From positions 1 to 25,524 of the IMG/VR virus record IMGVR_UViG_3300017781_000113: 25,524 nucleotides of DNA, one strand, 5' to 3'. The notes below the pieces were generated by a model. It searched no databases and was not told where the DNA came from. It worked only from the letters and a program-made list of their open reading frames with translations. Positions 12,960-19,396 of this stretch are shown here, piece by piece (position 1 is the stretch's first letter; each line of letters begins with the position of its first letter). The translations under genes were made by a program, and so were the position numbers. Source of the DNA: a virus.

Positions 12960-13436
12960 ATGAATGAAACATTCAAGAAAAATGGTGGCTACTTCATAGA
13001 TGGGGTGGCATACATGGACTGTAGAGAAACAGGAGAACCTGTTGCTAATGTAAGCACAAATATTAAATCTGTATTGTGTAGTACTGCAGTGATGCGTTTA
13101 TGTTTAAGCTTGATGACAGAAAACGAAAGAGAAAAACTATTCGGAAAAGGCAGTGGAACTTCTAAATCTACTGGACGTCCACGTGGATGGAGATGGATGA
13201 AGGAATTTGTGGACAGTGAGGGCAACGTCTACCACAAGGGTGTGGAGCAGCCTAAACTTAAAGGTAAGAGACAAGTCACTGACGTTGGTGCTATTAAAAA
13301 AGACAGACTAGCAGCAAAAGAAGTTAAAAGAAAAAAAGAAACTAAGAAGCTTATTAAGATGGCAGCAGAAAAGAAAGAACTTAAGAAGGCAATTGAAGCT
13401 CAAAAAGATTTCTTGAATCATAAGGCAGGTAAGTAA
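12960..13436 (+). CDS. Hypothetical protein with basic C-terminal helix
   Basis: A 158-residue protein. The N-terminal part (about 1-65) contains four cysteines, in MDCRETG, VLCST, LCLSL and upstream turns, and an alpha-helical segment. The middle has GRPRGWRWMKEFVDSEGN, a pattern I have seen in unnamed proteins of T4-like phages. The last 60 residues form a very Lys-rich helix (VKRKKETKKLIKMAAEKKEL). The basic tail and GRPRG stretch suggest nucleic-acid binding, which is inference. AAGGAGA precedes the ATG, and the stop overlaps the next start (TAATG). Confidence 0.65.
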   Translation: MNETFKKNGGYFIDGVAYMDCRETGEPVANVSTNIKSVLCSTAVMRLCLSLMTENEREKLFGKGSGTSKSTGRPRGWRWMKEFVDSEGNVYHKGVEQPKLKGKRQVTDVGAIKKDRLAAKEVKRKKETKKLIKMAAEKKELKKAIEAQKDFLNHKAGK

Positions 13437-13618
13437 TGGATAGAAAAACACAGTTAAAAAATCAAAATGACTTTTCAATATATGGAGTATTTAGATTCAC
13501 AGCATATCTGTTATCATCGATAGCATTGTATATGGGTAACCTACAAGTAGCTGGAATAGCATTAGGGTTTGGAGCAACACTGGGTTTTATAAGAAGGATT
13601 GCGAGGATCTGGGAATAA
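13436..13618 (+). CDS. Small membrane protein
   Basis: A 60-residue protein. Residues 1-14 are hydrophilic, then two close hydrophobic helices (about 17-33 and 36-52, with the Gly-rich NLQVAGIALGFGATLGF) lead to a basic end (IRRIARIWE). The layout fits a helical hairpin with both ends in the cytoplasm. It is coupled at both ends by one-base overlaps (TAATG). Function unknown. Confidence 0.6.
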   Translation: MDRKTQLKNQNDFSIYGVFRFTAYLLSSIALYMGNLQVAGIALGFGATLGFIRRIARIWE

Positions 13619-13797
13619 TGACTAAAACACAATGGTTAGAAGAAAAAGTTATGTGTGATCTATATGGTAGACCATTAAATCTATCTGATGTTCCAATGAC
13701 AATAATGACAAGAAAAGAGGCCTTGATAAAACAAGGTGGAGACACAAAATCAATCAATCAGTTATATAAGGAGTCAATCAATGGCAAAGAAAAGTAA
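13618..13797 (+). CDS. Hypothetical protein
   Basis: A 59-residue protein starting MTKTQWLEEKVMCDLYGRPL and ending KESINGKEK. It is hydrophilic and mostly helical, with a segment (GRPLNLSDVPMTIMTRKEA) that looks like a small DNA-binding or adaptor turn, although no family is recognised. It starts in the stop of the previous gene (TAATG) and overlaps the next gene by 17 bases; the next gene's AAGGAG lies inside it. Confidence 0.6.
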   Translation: MTKTQWLEEKVMCDLYGRPLNLSDVPMTIMTRKEALIKQGGDTKSINQLYKESINGKEK

Positions 13798-13939
13798 ACA
13801 GTTTTCAGACTACAAGCCGTACACATATCTTGAAGGTGTAGGTAAAGATGCAGTACCGGTGAAGTTCGTCGCAAAGAACGATGAAGATGCACAGTTATAC
13901 ATAAAAAAAGTAGGGGCGACATCTTGGAAAAAGTCATAG
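13781..13939 (+). CDS. Small basic hypothetical protein
   Basis: A 52-residue protein (MAKKSKQFSDYKPYTYLEG at the start) with AAGGAG nine bases before the ATG. The frame extends 15 codons further upstream, but only into the previous gene. It has a strand-turn-helix look (VPVKFVAKNDEDAQLYIKKV) and a basic end. It overlaps the deformylase gene by 16 bases, so the two are probably translated together. Confidence 0.6.
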   Translation: MAKKSKQFSDYKPYTYLEGVGKDAVPVKFVAKNDEDAQLYIKKVGATSWKKS

Positions 13940-14571
13940 ACTGTAATAAGCATGACAATCCTGTTATACGTAAGCAATTAAAGGAGGTCACCGTTGAAGA
14001 AGGAATGGCTATCGCAACGAAACTATTTCAGATACTTAACAAAAGAAAAGACGGTATTGGGTTGGCAGCTAATCAAGTGGGAATTGATGCACAAGTGGCC
14101 GTTGTCAATGTTCGTGAGCCTTTGGTATTCATCAATCCGAAGATTATATCAAAGGAAAATGAGATTAATTATTATGAAGGTTGTCTATCTTACCCTGGCA
14201 AAAGAGTACGAACCAGACGATACGAAACAGTAGAAGTTAGCTCAGATACTGTTGAAGGCACGATGATATTTAGTGGCGTAGACACAGGAGAATCTGGAAA
14301 AGGAAGCTGGGAAACAGATGATAAAAAGCAAGACAGAGCATTAAGGACATTAGAAGCAGTCTGCGTACAGCATGAGATTGATCATTTAAACGGAGTAATT
14401 TGTATGGATAGAAAAATAGATGCTACTGTTAAGAGAACAGAAAAGAAAATTGGTCGTAATAGATTGGTTACAATTAAAAAAGGTGATGCTGTAAGAGTGA
14501 TGAAATATAAACGAGCACAAACGTTTTTAAATGACGGATATGAAATTGATTGGGACAGGACAGCTATATGA
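13924..14571 (+). CDS. def: Peptide deformylase
   Basis: A 215-residue metallohydrolase that removes the formyl group from new proteins. Motif 1 is GIGLAANQ (44-51), motif 2 is EGCLS (85-89, metal ligand C87) and motif 3 is QHEIDH (149-154, H150 and H154 ligands, E151 catalytic). Compared with bacterial enzymes (about 165-170 residues) there is an insertion between motifs 2 and 3 (about 112-140) and a C-terminal basic extension. The start is TTG at 13924, with AGGGG just upstream. The segment before motif 1 (KHDNPVIRKQ) is needed for a complete fold, which supports this start over the ATG at codon 28. Phage deformylases are known from marine phages, where they are thought to help process photosystem or other fast-turnover proteins; here no such target is visible. 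Confidence 0.93.
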   Translation: MEKVIDCNKHDNPVIRKQLKEVTVEEGMAIATKLFQILNKRKDGIGLAANQVGIDAQVAVVNVREPLVFINPKIISKENEINYYEGCLSYPGKRVRTRRYETVEVSSDTVEGTMIFSGVDTGESGKGSWETDDKKQDRALRTLEAVCVQHEIDHLNGVICMDRKIDATVKRTEKKIGRNRLVTIKKGDAVRVMKYKRAQTFLNDGYEIDWDRTAI

Positions 14572-14699
14572 AAAAACCAATTGATGTAGTTAAAGAATTA
14601 GTAGAGGAAAATCCTAACAATATGCAATTAGGAGAATTAGTCAGGCAATACATAATGGAACTTATTAGGAGAGAGAAAAATAATGACAAGCTGGGATAA
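14568..14699 (+). CDS. 43-residue hypothetical protein
   Basis: A short frame starting MKKPIDVVKELVEENPNN, predicted all-helical, with a second helix (GELVRQYIMELIRREK). It starts inside the deformylase stop (ATGA) and overlaps the next gene by 17 bases, carrying the latter's AGGAGAG site. No family is recognised; coupling at both ends supports it. Confidence 0.55.
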   Translation: MKKPIDVVKELVEENPNNMQLGELVRQYIMELIRREKNNDKLG

Positions 14700-14820
14700 A
14701 GTAGAAAAAAGAAAAAGCCCTATATCATTTACAAAACAAGATGAAATTATGGAGTATTTAAAGATTGCTGTGTGTGTTTTTCTTGCTGGTGTTTACTGTT
14801 ATTTTATGATTTGGGGTTAA
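14683..14820 (+). CDS. 45-residue single-pass membrane protein
   Basis: A short frame starting MTSWDKVEKRKSPISF, hydrophilic and basic at first, with a C-terminal hydrophobic helix (about residues 26-44, LKIAVCVFLAGVYCYFMIW). This is a tail-anchored layout. AGGAGAG lies at a suitable distance before the ATG. It is separated from the next gene by a single base. Function unknown. Confidence 0.6.
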   Translation: MTSWDKVEKRKSPISFTKQDEIMEYLKIAVCVFLAGVYCYFMIWG

Positions 14821-14821
14821 T

Positions 14822-14995
14822 ATGAAAAAGAAGATAGAATTGACAATTGATAAAAAAGTGATAGAAGACGTCTTAGAAGAGTTTTCAAAAACACAAACAA
14901 ACTTAGAATCTATTGCAGCTAGACAAGTGATAGCAGAAAAAATTGAAGAAGCTTTATTAATTAAGGGACTTCGCCACGATACTTATTGGAAATAA
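14822..14995 (+). CDS. 57-residue helical hypothetical protein
   Basis: A short frame starting MKKKIELTIDKKVIEDVLEE and continuing as helices (NLESIAARQVIAEKIEEALL) to a basic end (RHDTYWK). The first strand followed by helices is reminiscent of ribbon-helix-helix proteins, but the match is too weak to claim. There is no strong ribosome-binding site; reinitiation after the adjacent stop is likely. Confidence 0.55.
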   Translation: MKKKIELTIDKKVIEDVLEEFSKTQTNLESIAARQVIAEKIEEALLIKGLRHDTYWK

Positions 14996-15002
14996 GAAAA
15001 AT

Positions 15003-15443
15003 ATGAAATTTACAACTGTAATAAAAAATAAATCATTTTGGTTTGTTAAGAAGCAATTTACGACTAAAGACGGAAAACTCTTAAAATACTTAACTCCGTT
15101 AGGTTGCGAGGTAGTGCATCACAGAGGCCTTAGACGAGGAGCAATAACTAAAATATTAATGTTATCTAGACTGATAACGTTTAAAGTTGTTACATACACC
15201 ACAGATATGAATAAACTTTATTTCAATGACATTCTAAAAGAAGGAAACTTTTTTGGAATAAAATTCTGGTCTCACAGACATAAGATAGAAAAGCATGGTC
15301 CAACGCAGGATGATACTATTATTGTTGATGAGCTAGAATTTACTACAAAAAATAAAGCTTTGGACTTGCTTTATAAAGCAATAATAACACTATACTTTTT
15401 AAATAGAAAGTTTAGATACAAGTTATTCTTTACACTTAATTAA
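15003..15443 (+). CDS. Hypothetical protein, SRPBCC-like (lipid-binding fold)
   Basis: A 146-residue protein. The middle and end follow the pattern of the SRPBCC/cyclase-dehydrase ligand-binding fold: GIKFWSHRHKIEKHG, then DDTIIVDELEF, then a long C-terminal helix with FLNRKFRYKLFF (compare W.H.H.F...T.v.D...y...f..R in the family). An HHRG segment near residue 40 also fits. That fold binds hydrophobic ligands. The N-terminal strands are not well matched, so the call is tentative. It lies among small unknown genes; AAGAAAAAT precedes the ATG weakly. Confidence 0.4.
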   Translation: MKFTTVIKNKSFWFVKKQFTTKDGKLLKYLTPLGCEVVHHRGLRRGAITKILMLSRLITFKVVTYTTDMNKLYFNDILKEGNFFGIKFWSHRHKIEKHGPTQDDTIIVDELEFTTKNKALDLLYKAIITLYFLNRKFRYKLFFTLN

Positions 15444-15450
15444 GGAGATT

Positions 15451-15681
15451 ATGATGAAGAAGTCTTGGCCTGAAGAGAGGTCTGAAATAGCAATATGGTT
15501 GTCTGGTTTTTTAGGCATTTATAAAAAATGGGTGGATAAAATACTTGACAATGACGATCACGATGTAACAAAAATAAAAATAATAGAGTTGTTAGAAGAA
15601 TGGATAAGCAAGCTTGAGGAGATGAAGCTACAAATAATTAAGATGCCGGACACACCAAAGCGACAAGAGGAAGATATTTAA
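15451..15681 (+). CDS. Helical hypothetical protein
   Basis: A 76-residue protein beginning MMKKSWPEERSEIAIWLSG, mostly helical with two amphipathic helices (SEIAIWLSGFLGIYKKWVDK and IKIIELLEEWISKLEEMKLQ). AAGGAG lies close before ATG 15451; ATG 15454, the next codon, may be the true start. Immediately adjacent to the next gene. No family is recognised. Confidence 0.6.
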   Translation: MMKKSWPEERSEIAIWLSGFLGIYKKWVDKILDNDDHDVTKIKIIELLEEWISKLEEMKLQIIKMPDTPKRQEEDI

Positions 15682-15930
15682 ATGTATGAGAATCAAGACA
15701 TGATAGATCAATCAGCACCAATATTAGACTTTGAAACATTACAGTATGAGCTGTCAAAGGTTTGGAAAGTTCTACCTGCGCTTATGCCCAAATCAGAGTA
15801 CATCAATCAGGATATTAATGAGTGTGTACAGGAAATATTTGAGCATATGATTTATGATTACTGGAAGGAAGTTAACAATAAGCGTGGCAAAAAAGCAGAG
15901 ATGTTAAATTATAAATTAGGTGAAGCATGA
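15682..15930 (+). CDS. Hypothetical protein
   Basis: An 82-residue, acidic, largely helical protein (FETLQYELSKVWKVLPALMP, INQDINECVQEIFEHMIYDY). The ATG directly follows the previous stop (TAAATG), with GAGGAAGA upstream as a ribosome-binding site. It overlaps the next start by four bases (ATGA). No family is recognised. Confidence 0.6.
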   Translation: MYENQDMIDQSAPILDFETLQYELSKVWKVLPALMPKSEYINQDINECVQEIFEHMIYDYWKEVNNKRGKKAEMLNYKLGEA

Positions 15931-16187
15931 GAATTAATTTATTATACAATGTTGATAAAAATTCAACAACAATAAGCAGCCTAAATTTACCTGAATATCC
16001 ATACTTAGTAGGGAACAGACAGGAGTCCTATATTATGAAACGTGAAGAAATAATATTACGTCTTGAAGCTGCAATCTATGAAAAAGACTGGGCAGCTGTT
16101 GAATTACTATTAGAAGATCTACAAATTGATGATGAAAATTTAGATCAGGGTTATGACCAATTCGTTGATTCAGATGAATGGGAGTAG
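15927..16187 (+). CDS. Hypothetical protein, two possible starts
   Basis: An 86-residue frame. The first start (15927) is coupled to the previous gene by ATGA. A second in-frame ATG at 16035 has a better ribosome-binding site (CAGGAG) and would give a 50-residue protein beginning MKREEIILRLEAAIYEKDW. The C-terminal part is acidic (DDENLDQGYDQFVDSDEWE). The N-terminal 36 residues (NSTTISSLNLPEYPYLVGN) look less protein-like than the helical remainder. Both products may be made. Confidence 0.55.
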   Translation: MRINLLYNVDKNSTTISSLNLPEYPYLVGNRQESYIMKREEIILRLEAAIYEKDWAAVELLLEDLQIDDENLDQGYDQFVDSDEWE

Positions 16188-16189
16188 TT

Positions 16190-16324
16190 ATGAAAAAAGT
16201 CTACAAACCAAAGATGTCTGACTTTCCAATACCAGCGACAAAAGTACACAAAACAAAAAAGAAGAAATCTAGACAACAGGAAAAAATAGAATTGTCAAAG
16301 AAATACAGTCTAGATATTGACTAA
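16190..16324 (+). CDS. 44-residue basic protein
   Basis: A short frame starting MKKVYKPKMSDFPIPATK with a lysine-rich stretch (HKTKKKKSRQQEK). GGGAG just upstream serves as ribosome-binding site. It is the last gene before promoter copy 6; the next bases are the phased A-runs of that promoter. The basic composition would allow nucleic-acid binding. No family is recognised. Confidence 0.55.
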   Translation: MKKVYKPKMSDFPIPATKVHKTKKKKSRQQEKIELSKKYSLDID

Positions 16325-16349
16325 AAAAAGCAAAAAAAAGCAAAAAAAG
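16322..16349. repeat. Tandem phased A-tracts (AAAAAAAGC repeated three times)
   Basis: Three runs of seven to eight A, each followed by GC, spaced 9-10 bases apart, run straight into promoter copy 6. Shorter versions precede copies 3, 4 and 5. Helically phased A-tracts bend DNA and act as UP elements for RNA polymerase. Confidence 0.6.
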
Positions 16350-16389
16350 CCTTTACTTTGTCCTAAAAAAGGGTTAGATTTATACATAA
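16347..16389 (+). promoter_or_regulatory. Repeated promoter-like element, copy 6
   Basis: AAGCCTTTACTTTGTCC with TTAGATTTATACATAA at the far end. It lies 65 bases before the ATG at 16412. Its leader differs from the other five: it has AAAGGAG in place of GAGGTTAC. Three phased A-tracts precede it. Confidence 0.65.
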
Positions 16390-16411
16390 CAAATTAAAGG
16401 AGAGCACAAAG

Positions 16412-16927
16412 ATGCAGAACTTAAGCAAATATCTAATATTAATTGCGTTTATAACTACGATAAACGGCTATGTCGCCACTCGTTTTATGAAGGCAAATAA
16501 AGAAACATATCATGAACACTATGAGTTTCTTGCAAGTCAAAACAAAGGTCTGTCTGACAGGCTCTCTGAGTTTTATCAACACGGAATTAAAGTTGATGTA
16601 ACAATGTATCAACCAAATGAGATTCAATGTGATGACACACCAGACATAACAGCTGATGGAACTAGAATAAGAATACATCACGCATCTAGATATAAATTTG
16701 TTGCACTATCACGTAATTTACTAACACGTTGGGGAGGCCCATTTAATTACGGTGACTTTGTATTATTAAAAGGAACAGACGGAAAAGACGGTGTTTATCA
16801 AGTTAGAGATACGATGAATCCTAAATGGGTAAATGTAGTTGATATATTAGAATCAGAACATGTCAAGCCGTACAAATTTACAAACGTAGATATTTTTAAA
16901 TTAAATTGGACTAAGGAGAACGCATGA
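16412..16927 (+). CDS. 3D-domain (double-psi beta-barrel) protein, membrane-anchored
   Basis: A 171-residue protein. An N-terminal hydrophobic segment (about 5-24) is a signal anchor, a short helical linker follows, and a 3D domain occupies about 62-160. The three hallmark aspartates are seen in ITADGT (D82), VRDTMN (D133) and VVDIL (D144), with YQPNEIQCDDTP and GGPFNYGDFVLLKG at family positions. The fold is that of MltA-type transglycosylases and resuscitation proteins, which act on peptidoglycan. A cell-wall role in the periplasm is therefore likely, perhaps in lysis or in wall remodelling; the substrate is not shown. It is first behind promoter copy 6 and overlaps the HD gene by four bases. 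Confidence 0.7.
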   Translation: MQNLSKYLILIAFITTINGYVATRFMKANKETYHEHYEFLASQNKGLSDRLSEFYQHGIKVDVTMYQPNEIQCDDTPDITADGTRIRIHHASRYKFVALSRNLLTRWGGPFNYGDFVLLKGTDGKDGVYQVRDTMNPKWVNVVDILESEHVKPYKFTNVDIFKLNWTKENA

Positions 16928-17676
16928 GACCAAACGCAGATCAGATACAAGAGAATTGGTCTGAACTAAACAAAGTTATAGAGACTCACTTTACAGGTGA
17001 ACGTCTAGAAAAAATAAAGTTACTTCACAAACATTTCGAAGAAAGAATGATAATGGCACCAGCCTCAGGGAGAGCTTGGTATCACAACGCATTTCCAGGA
17101 GGTTACGTAGCGCACATTCTTAATATAATACAGTGGTCGTTAAGTTACTATGAGCTATTCAAAGCACAGGGTATGCACGTTGATGATATATCAGCTGAGT
17201 CCGTTGTATTTGCAGCTATGTTCCATGACCTTGGAAAGATTGGAAATATGGACGATGATTATTATTCTGCAAACACAGATGAATGGCGTGCAAAGAAGTT
17301 ACAAGAATATTATAACCACAATCCCGCAATACACTATATGACAGTTACTGATAGAGCAATATGGATACTAAACCAGTTTGGTATTACAATGTCAGAATCA
17401 GAATACTTAGGTGTTAGACTTGCAGATGGGCTGTATAACGAACAAAATACATCTTACTTTATGGAAGGTGCAGAATGGAAAGCAATGAAAACTAATTTGC
17501 CTCACATTATACACTTTGCAGATTGCTCTGCTGCTAGGCAAGAGAAAGAAACTTTTATGTTATCAGGTGAATCTCGTATAGACTTTCCAAAGTATATGAA
17601 AGGTGAATCTCAAGAAGAAGAACTAGTAAAAAATCTAGATGTTAGCAAACTAAAGGGGTTATTTGAAAATGATTGA
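16924..17676 (+). CDS. HD-domain phosphohydrolase
   Basis: A 250-residue protein with the metal-binding HD pattern: H64 in GGYVAHIL, H101-D102 in FHDLGKIG and D200 in HFADCSAA, spaced as in HD hydrolases. The family removes phosphates from nucleotides or cyclic nucleotides and includes dNTPases and (p)ppGpp hydrolases. The residues that fix substrate choice cannot be read here. Similar HD proteins are common in T4-like marine phages. AAGGAG precedes the ATG. Its end overlaps the following gene by eight bases (ATGATTGA). Confidence 0.8.
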   Translation: MRPNADQIQENWSELNKVIETHFTGERLEKIKLLHKHFEERMIMAPASGRAWYHNAFPGGYVAHILNIIQWSLSYYELFKAQGMHVDDISAESVVFAAMFHDLGKIGNMDDDYYSANTDEWRAKKLQEYYNHNPAIHYMTVTDRAIWILNQFGITMSESEYLGVRLADGLYNEQNTSYFMEGAEWKAMKTNLPHIIHFADCSAARQEKETFMLSGESRIDFPKYMKGESQEEELVKNLDVSKLKGLFEND

Positions 17677-17929
17677 GACAATAGCACTAGTATTTTTTGG
17701 TATAGTATCAATAGTACAATTGTATGTAATAATAAATTTGTACAATAAAGTTGATTTCTTAGAACAAGTTTTAGATGGAACTTACACAACAATCCGTGAT
17801 ACAATACAAAACATGCAAGAGATCGATACATTGGGCTCTTTCGAGTCTGATGATGAAACAGGAACAACATTCGAAATGTTAAAAAAAGAAGTAGATAATT
17901 TAGACAACTTATTAGAAGGAAAAAAATAA
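17669..17929 (+). CDS. Small membrane-anchored coiled-coil protein
   Basis: An 86-residue protein. Residues 3-25 form a membrane helix (TIALVFFGIVSIVQLYVII) and the rest is an acidic helical part with heptads (FEMLKKEVDNLDNLLEG). The ATG at 17669 is chosen over TTG at 17663 because AAAGGGG lies 10 bases upstream of the ATG and only four from the TTG. It ends in the start of the sigma gene (TAATG), so it may couple to it. No family is recognised. Confidence 0.6.
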   Translation: MIETIALVFFGIVSIVQLYVIINLYNKVDFLEQVLDGTYTTIRDTIQNMQEIDTLGSFESDDETGTTFEMLKKEVDNLDNLLEGKK

Positions 17930-18645
17930 TGCCACGTAAAAAATCAAAAACAAGAATGTATTTTCATGAAGGAACTGAGCAAGGAATTGTCGATTACAAT
18001 GCTACAGATGACTGGAGAGAAAAGAATGCTATATACAATGAACATCTTAGACAACCGTTTGAAAAACTTGTAGAAAATATAATTCACACTTTTAAATTTT
18101 ATCACTTTGATGTTCCTACAGAAACAGTAAAACATGAAGTTATATCTTTTATGATTACACGTTTGGACAAATATAAACAGGGTAAAGGAAAAGCATTTAG
18201 CTATTTTAGTGTTGTAGTTAAAAACTGGCTGATTTGCCATAATAACGCAAATTATAAAAAGATGAAAACACACACTGATGTGATTGACTTAAAACATAAA
18301 GATGTAAAGAAAGTTGTATACGAAGAAAAAGATATAGAGAAAAGAGAAGGCAGCATGTTTTATAACTCTGTTATTGATTATTGGAAAACAAATACAGAAA
18401 CAGTTTTTAAGAAACAAAGAGATATTGATATTGCATATTCTATAATTGATCTTATGGACCGTGTAGAAAGTATTGAGATCTTTAATAAAAAAGCGCTCTA
18501 CATTCTTTTAAGAGAAATATCAGGTGCACAGACACAGCACATAACAAAAGTTCTTAATGTAATGAGAAATCATTTTAAAACATTAAACACACAATGGGAA
18601 CAGAGTGGTTATATTTCAGCATCAGGATCTTCTAGGGCTTATTAA
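17929..18645 (+). CDS. 55: Late-transcription sigma factor, T4 gp55-like
   Basis: A 238-residue protein resembling the gp55 family of marine T4-like phages. It starts MPRKKSKTRMYFHEGTEQG, has the N-terminal helical part NEHLRQPFEKLVENIIHTF, the core FSYFSVVVKNWLICHNN (region-2-like) and a helical C-terminus ending near TQHITKVLNVMRNHF, which resembles a region-4-like turn. gp55 binds host RNA polymerase and directs it to short late promoters, together with the sliding clamp and gp33. T4 gp55 has 185 residues; this one is longer. It stands two genes upstream of the baseplate block, which begins with an AT-rich late-promoter-like motif, so the arrangement fits its role. Confidence 0.82.
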   Translation: MPRKKSKTRMYFHEGTEQGIVDYNATDDWREKNAIYNEHLRQPFEKLVENIIHTFKFYHFDVPTETVKHEVISFMITRLDKYKQGKGKAFSYFSVVVKNWLICHNNANYKKMKTHTDVIDLKHKDVKKVVYEEKDIEKREGSMFYNSVIDYWKTNTETVFKKQRDIDIAYSIIDLMDRVESIEIFNKKALYILLREISGAQTQHITKVLNVMRNHFKTLNTQWEQSGYISASGSSRAY

Positions 18646-19346
18646 TGTCTCTTCTAAGAATAAAGCATAATAAAAACGAAGAAGAATTTGATCCGTTTGA
18701 AGATTATAATAGACCTGATGAGTGGGAAAATGACACTAGGTTAGATGATCTAGATTGGATTTCAAGATATGAACATGAAGCTAAAATATTAGAATATAGA
18801 ATTAATGAACATAAAGTAAAAACTATATTAGAAATTGGAAGTGGGCCAGGAGGACTATGTAAGCACCTAGATGACTTAGGCGCATTAGATGGTATAACAT
18901 ACCACATGATTGATAAAAAGAACGCTAAAAAATCACACGACAAGAGAGGGTGGCCTGGTGAAATATTTGTTAAAGATCTTAGAGAAGGTGTTAGCTCTGA
19001 TGGATTATTGGAAAGTTATGATTTAATAATTTGTAATGATGTCCTAGAACACTTACCCAATCCTACAAAAGTTATACAAGATCTATATCATCTAAACACA
19101 GATAAATTATGGATAAGCATACCAAATTGGAGAATGGGACATCAATTCTTTTATAGAGGTTTATTTGACTATGATAATTTTCTTTATTTTATGAGAATTC
19201 ATAGATACACAGGTGTTGCAATTAATGATTCACCGTTAAAAACACCGATGTATGCAAAACTCGAGAGTGAGGAATTATTACCTGATAAATTCGTTAGGAG
19301 CTGGAATTGGTATCTGTTATTTGATAAGATGGTTCCAAATAACTAA
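18645..19346 (+). CDS. SAM-dependent methyltransferase (class I)
   Basis: A 233-residue protein. Motif I is ILEIGSGPGGL (61-71), where SAM binds. DLIICNDVLEHLPNP (126-140) is the motif IV region. This pattern (EHLPNP) is that of class I small-molecule or protein methyltransferases such as UbiE-like enzymes, not of DNA methylases, which would have DPPY or NPPY. Before it is a 40-residue acidic N-terminus. It overlaps the sigma stop by one base (TAATG), and its end overlaps the late promoter-like motif. The substrate is unknown. Confidence 0.82.
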   Translation: MSLLRIKHNKNEEEFDPFEDYNRPDEWENDTRLDDLDWISRYEHEAKILEYRINEHKVKTILEIGSGPGGLCKHLDDLGALDGITYHMIDKKNAKKSHDKRGWPGEIFVKDLREGVSSDGLLESYDLIICNDVLEHLPNPTKVIQDLYHLNTDKLWISIPNWRMGHQFFYRGLFDYDNFLYFMRIHRYTGVAINDSPLKTPMYAKLESEELLPDKFVRSWNWYLLFDKMVPNN

Positions 19347-19358
19347 ATAAATATAATA
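19343..19358 (+). promoter_or_regulatory. Putative late promoter before the baseplate block
   Basis: CTAAATAAATATAATA overlaps the methyltransferase stop and lies about 40 bases before the first structural gene. T4 late promoters have TATAAATA, and related ATAAATA-like motifs are used in marine relatives. The position and AT-rich motif suit gp55-type recognition. Further on (19371-19378) TATTTATA could read the opposite way. Confidence 0.45.
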
Positions 19359-19396
19359 CTGTATTTCTCTATATTTATAATCAAAAGGCTAGTTTT

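Noticed and set aside
18645-19346. DNA methyltransferase (restriction-modification or anti-restriction)
   Set aside because: The SAM motif is clear, but there is no DPPY/NPPY catalytic motif and no cytosine-methylase PC motif; the EHLPNP pattern is of small-molecule or protein methylases.
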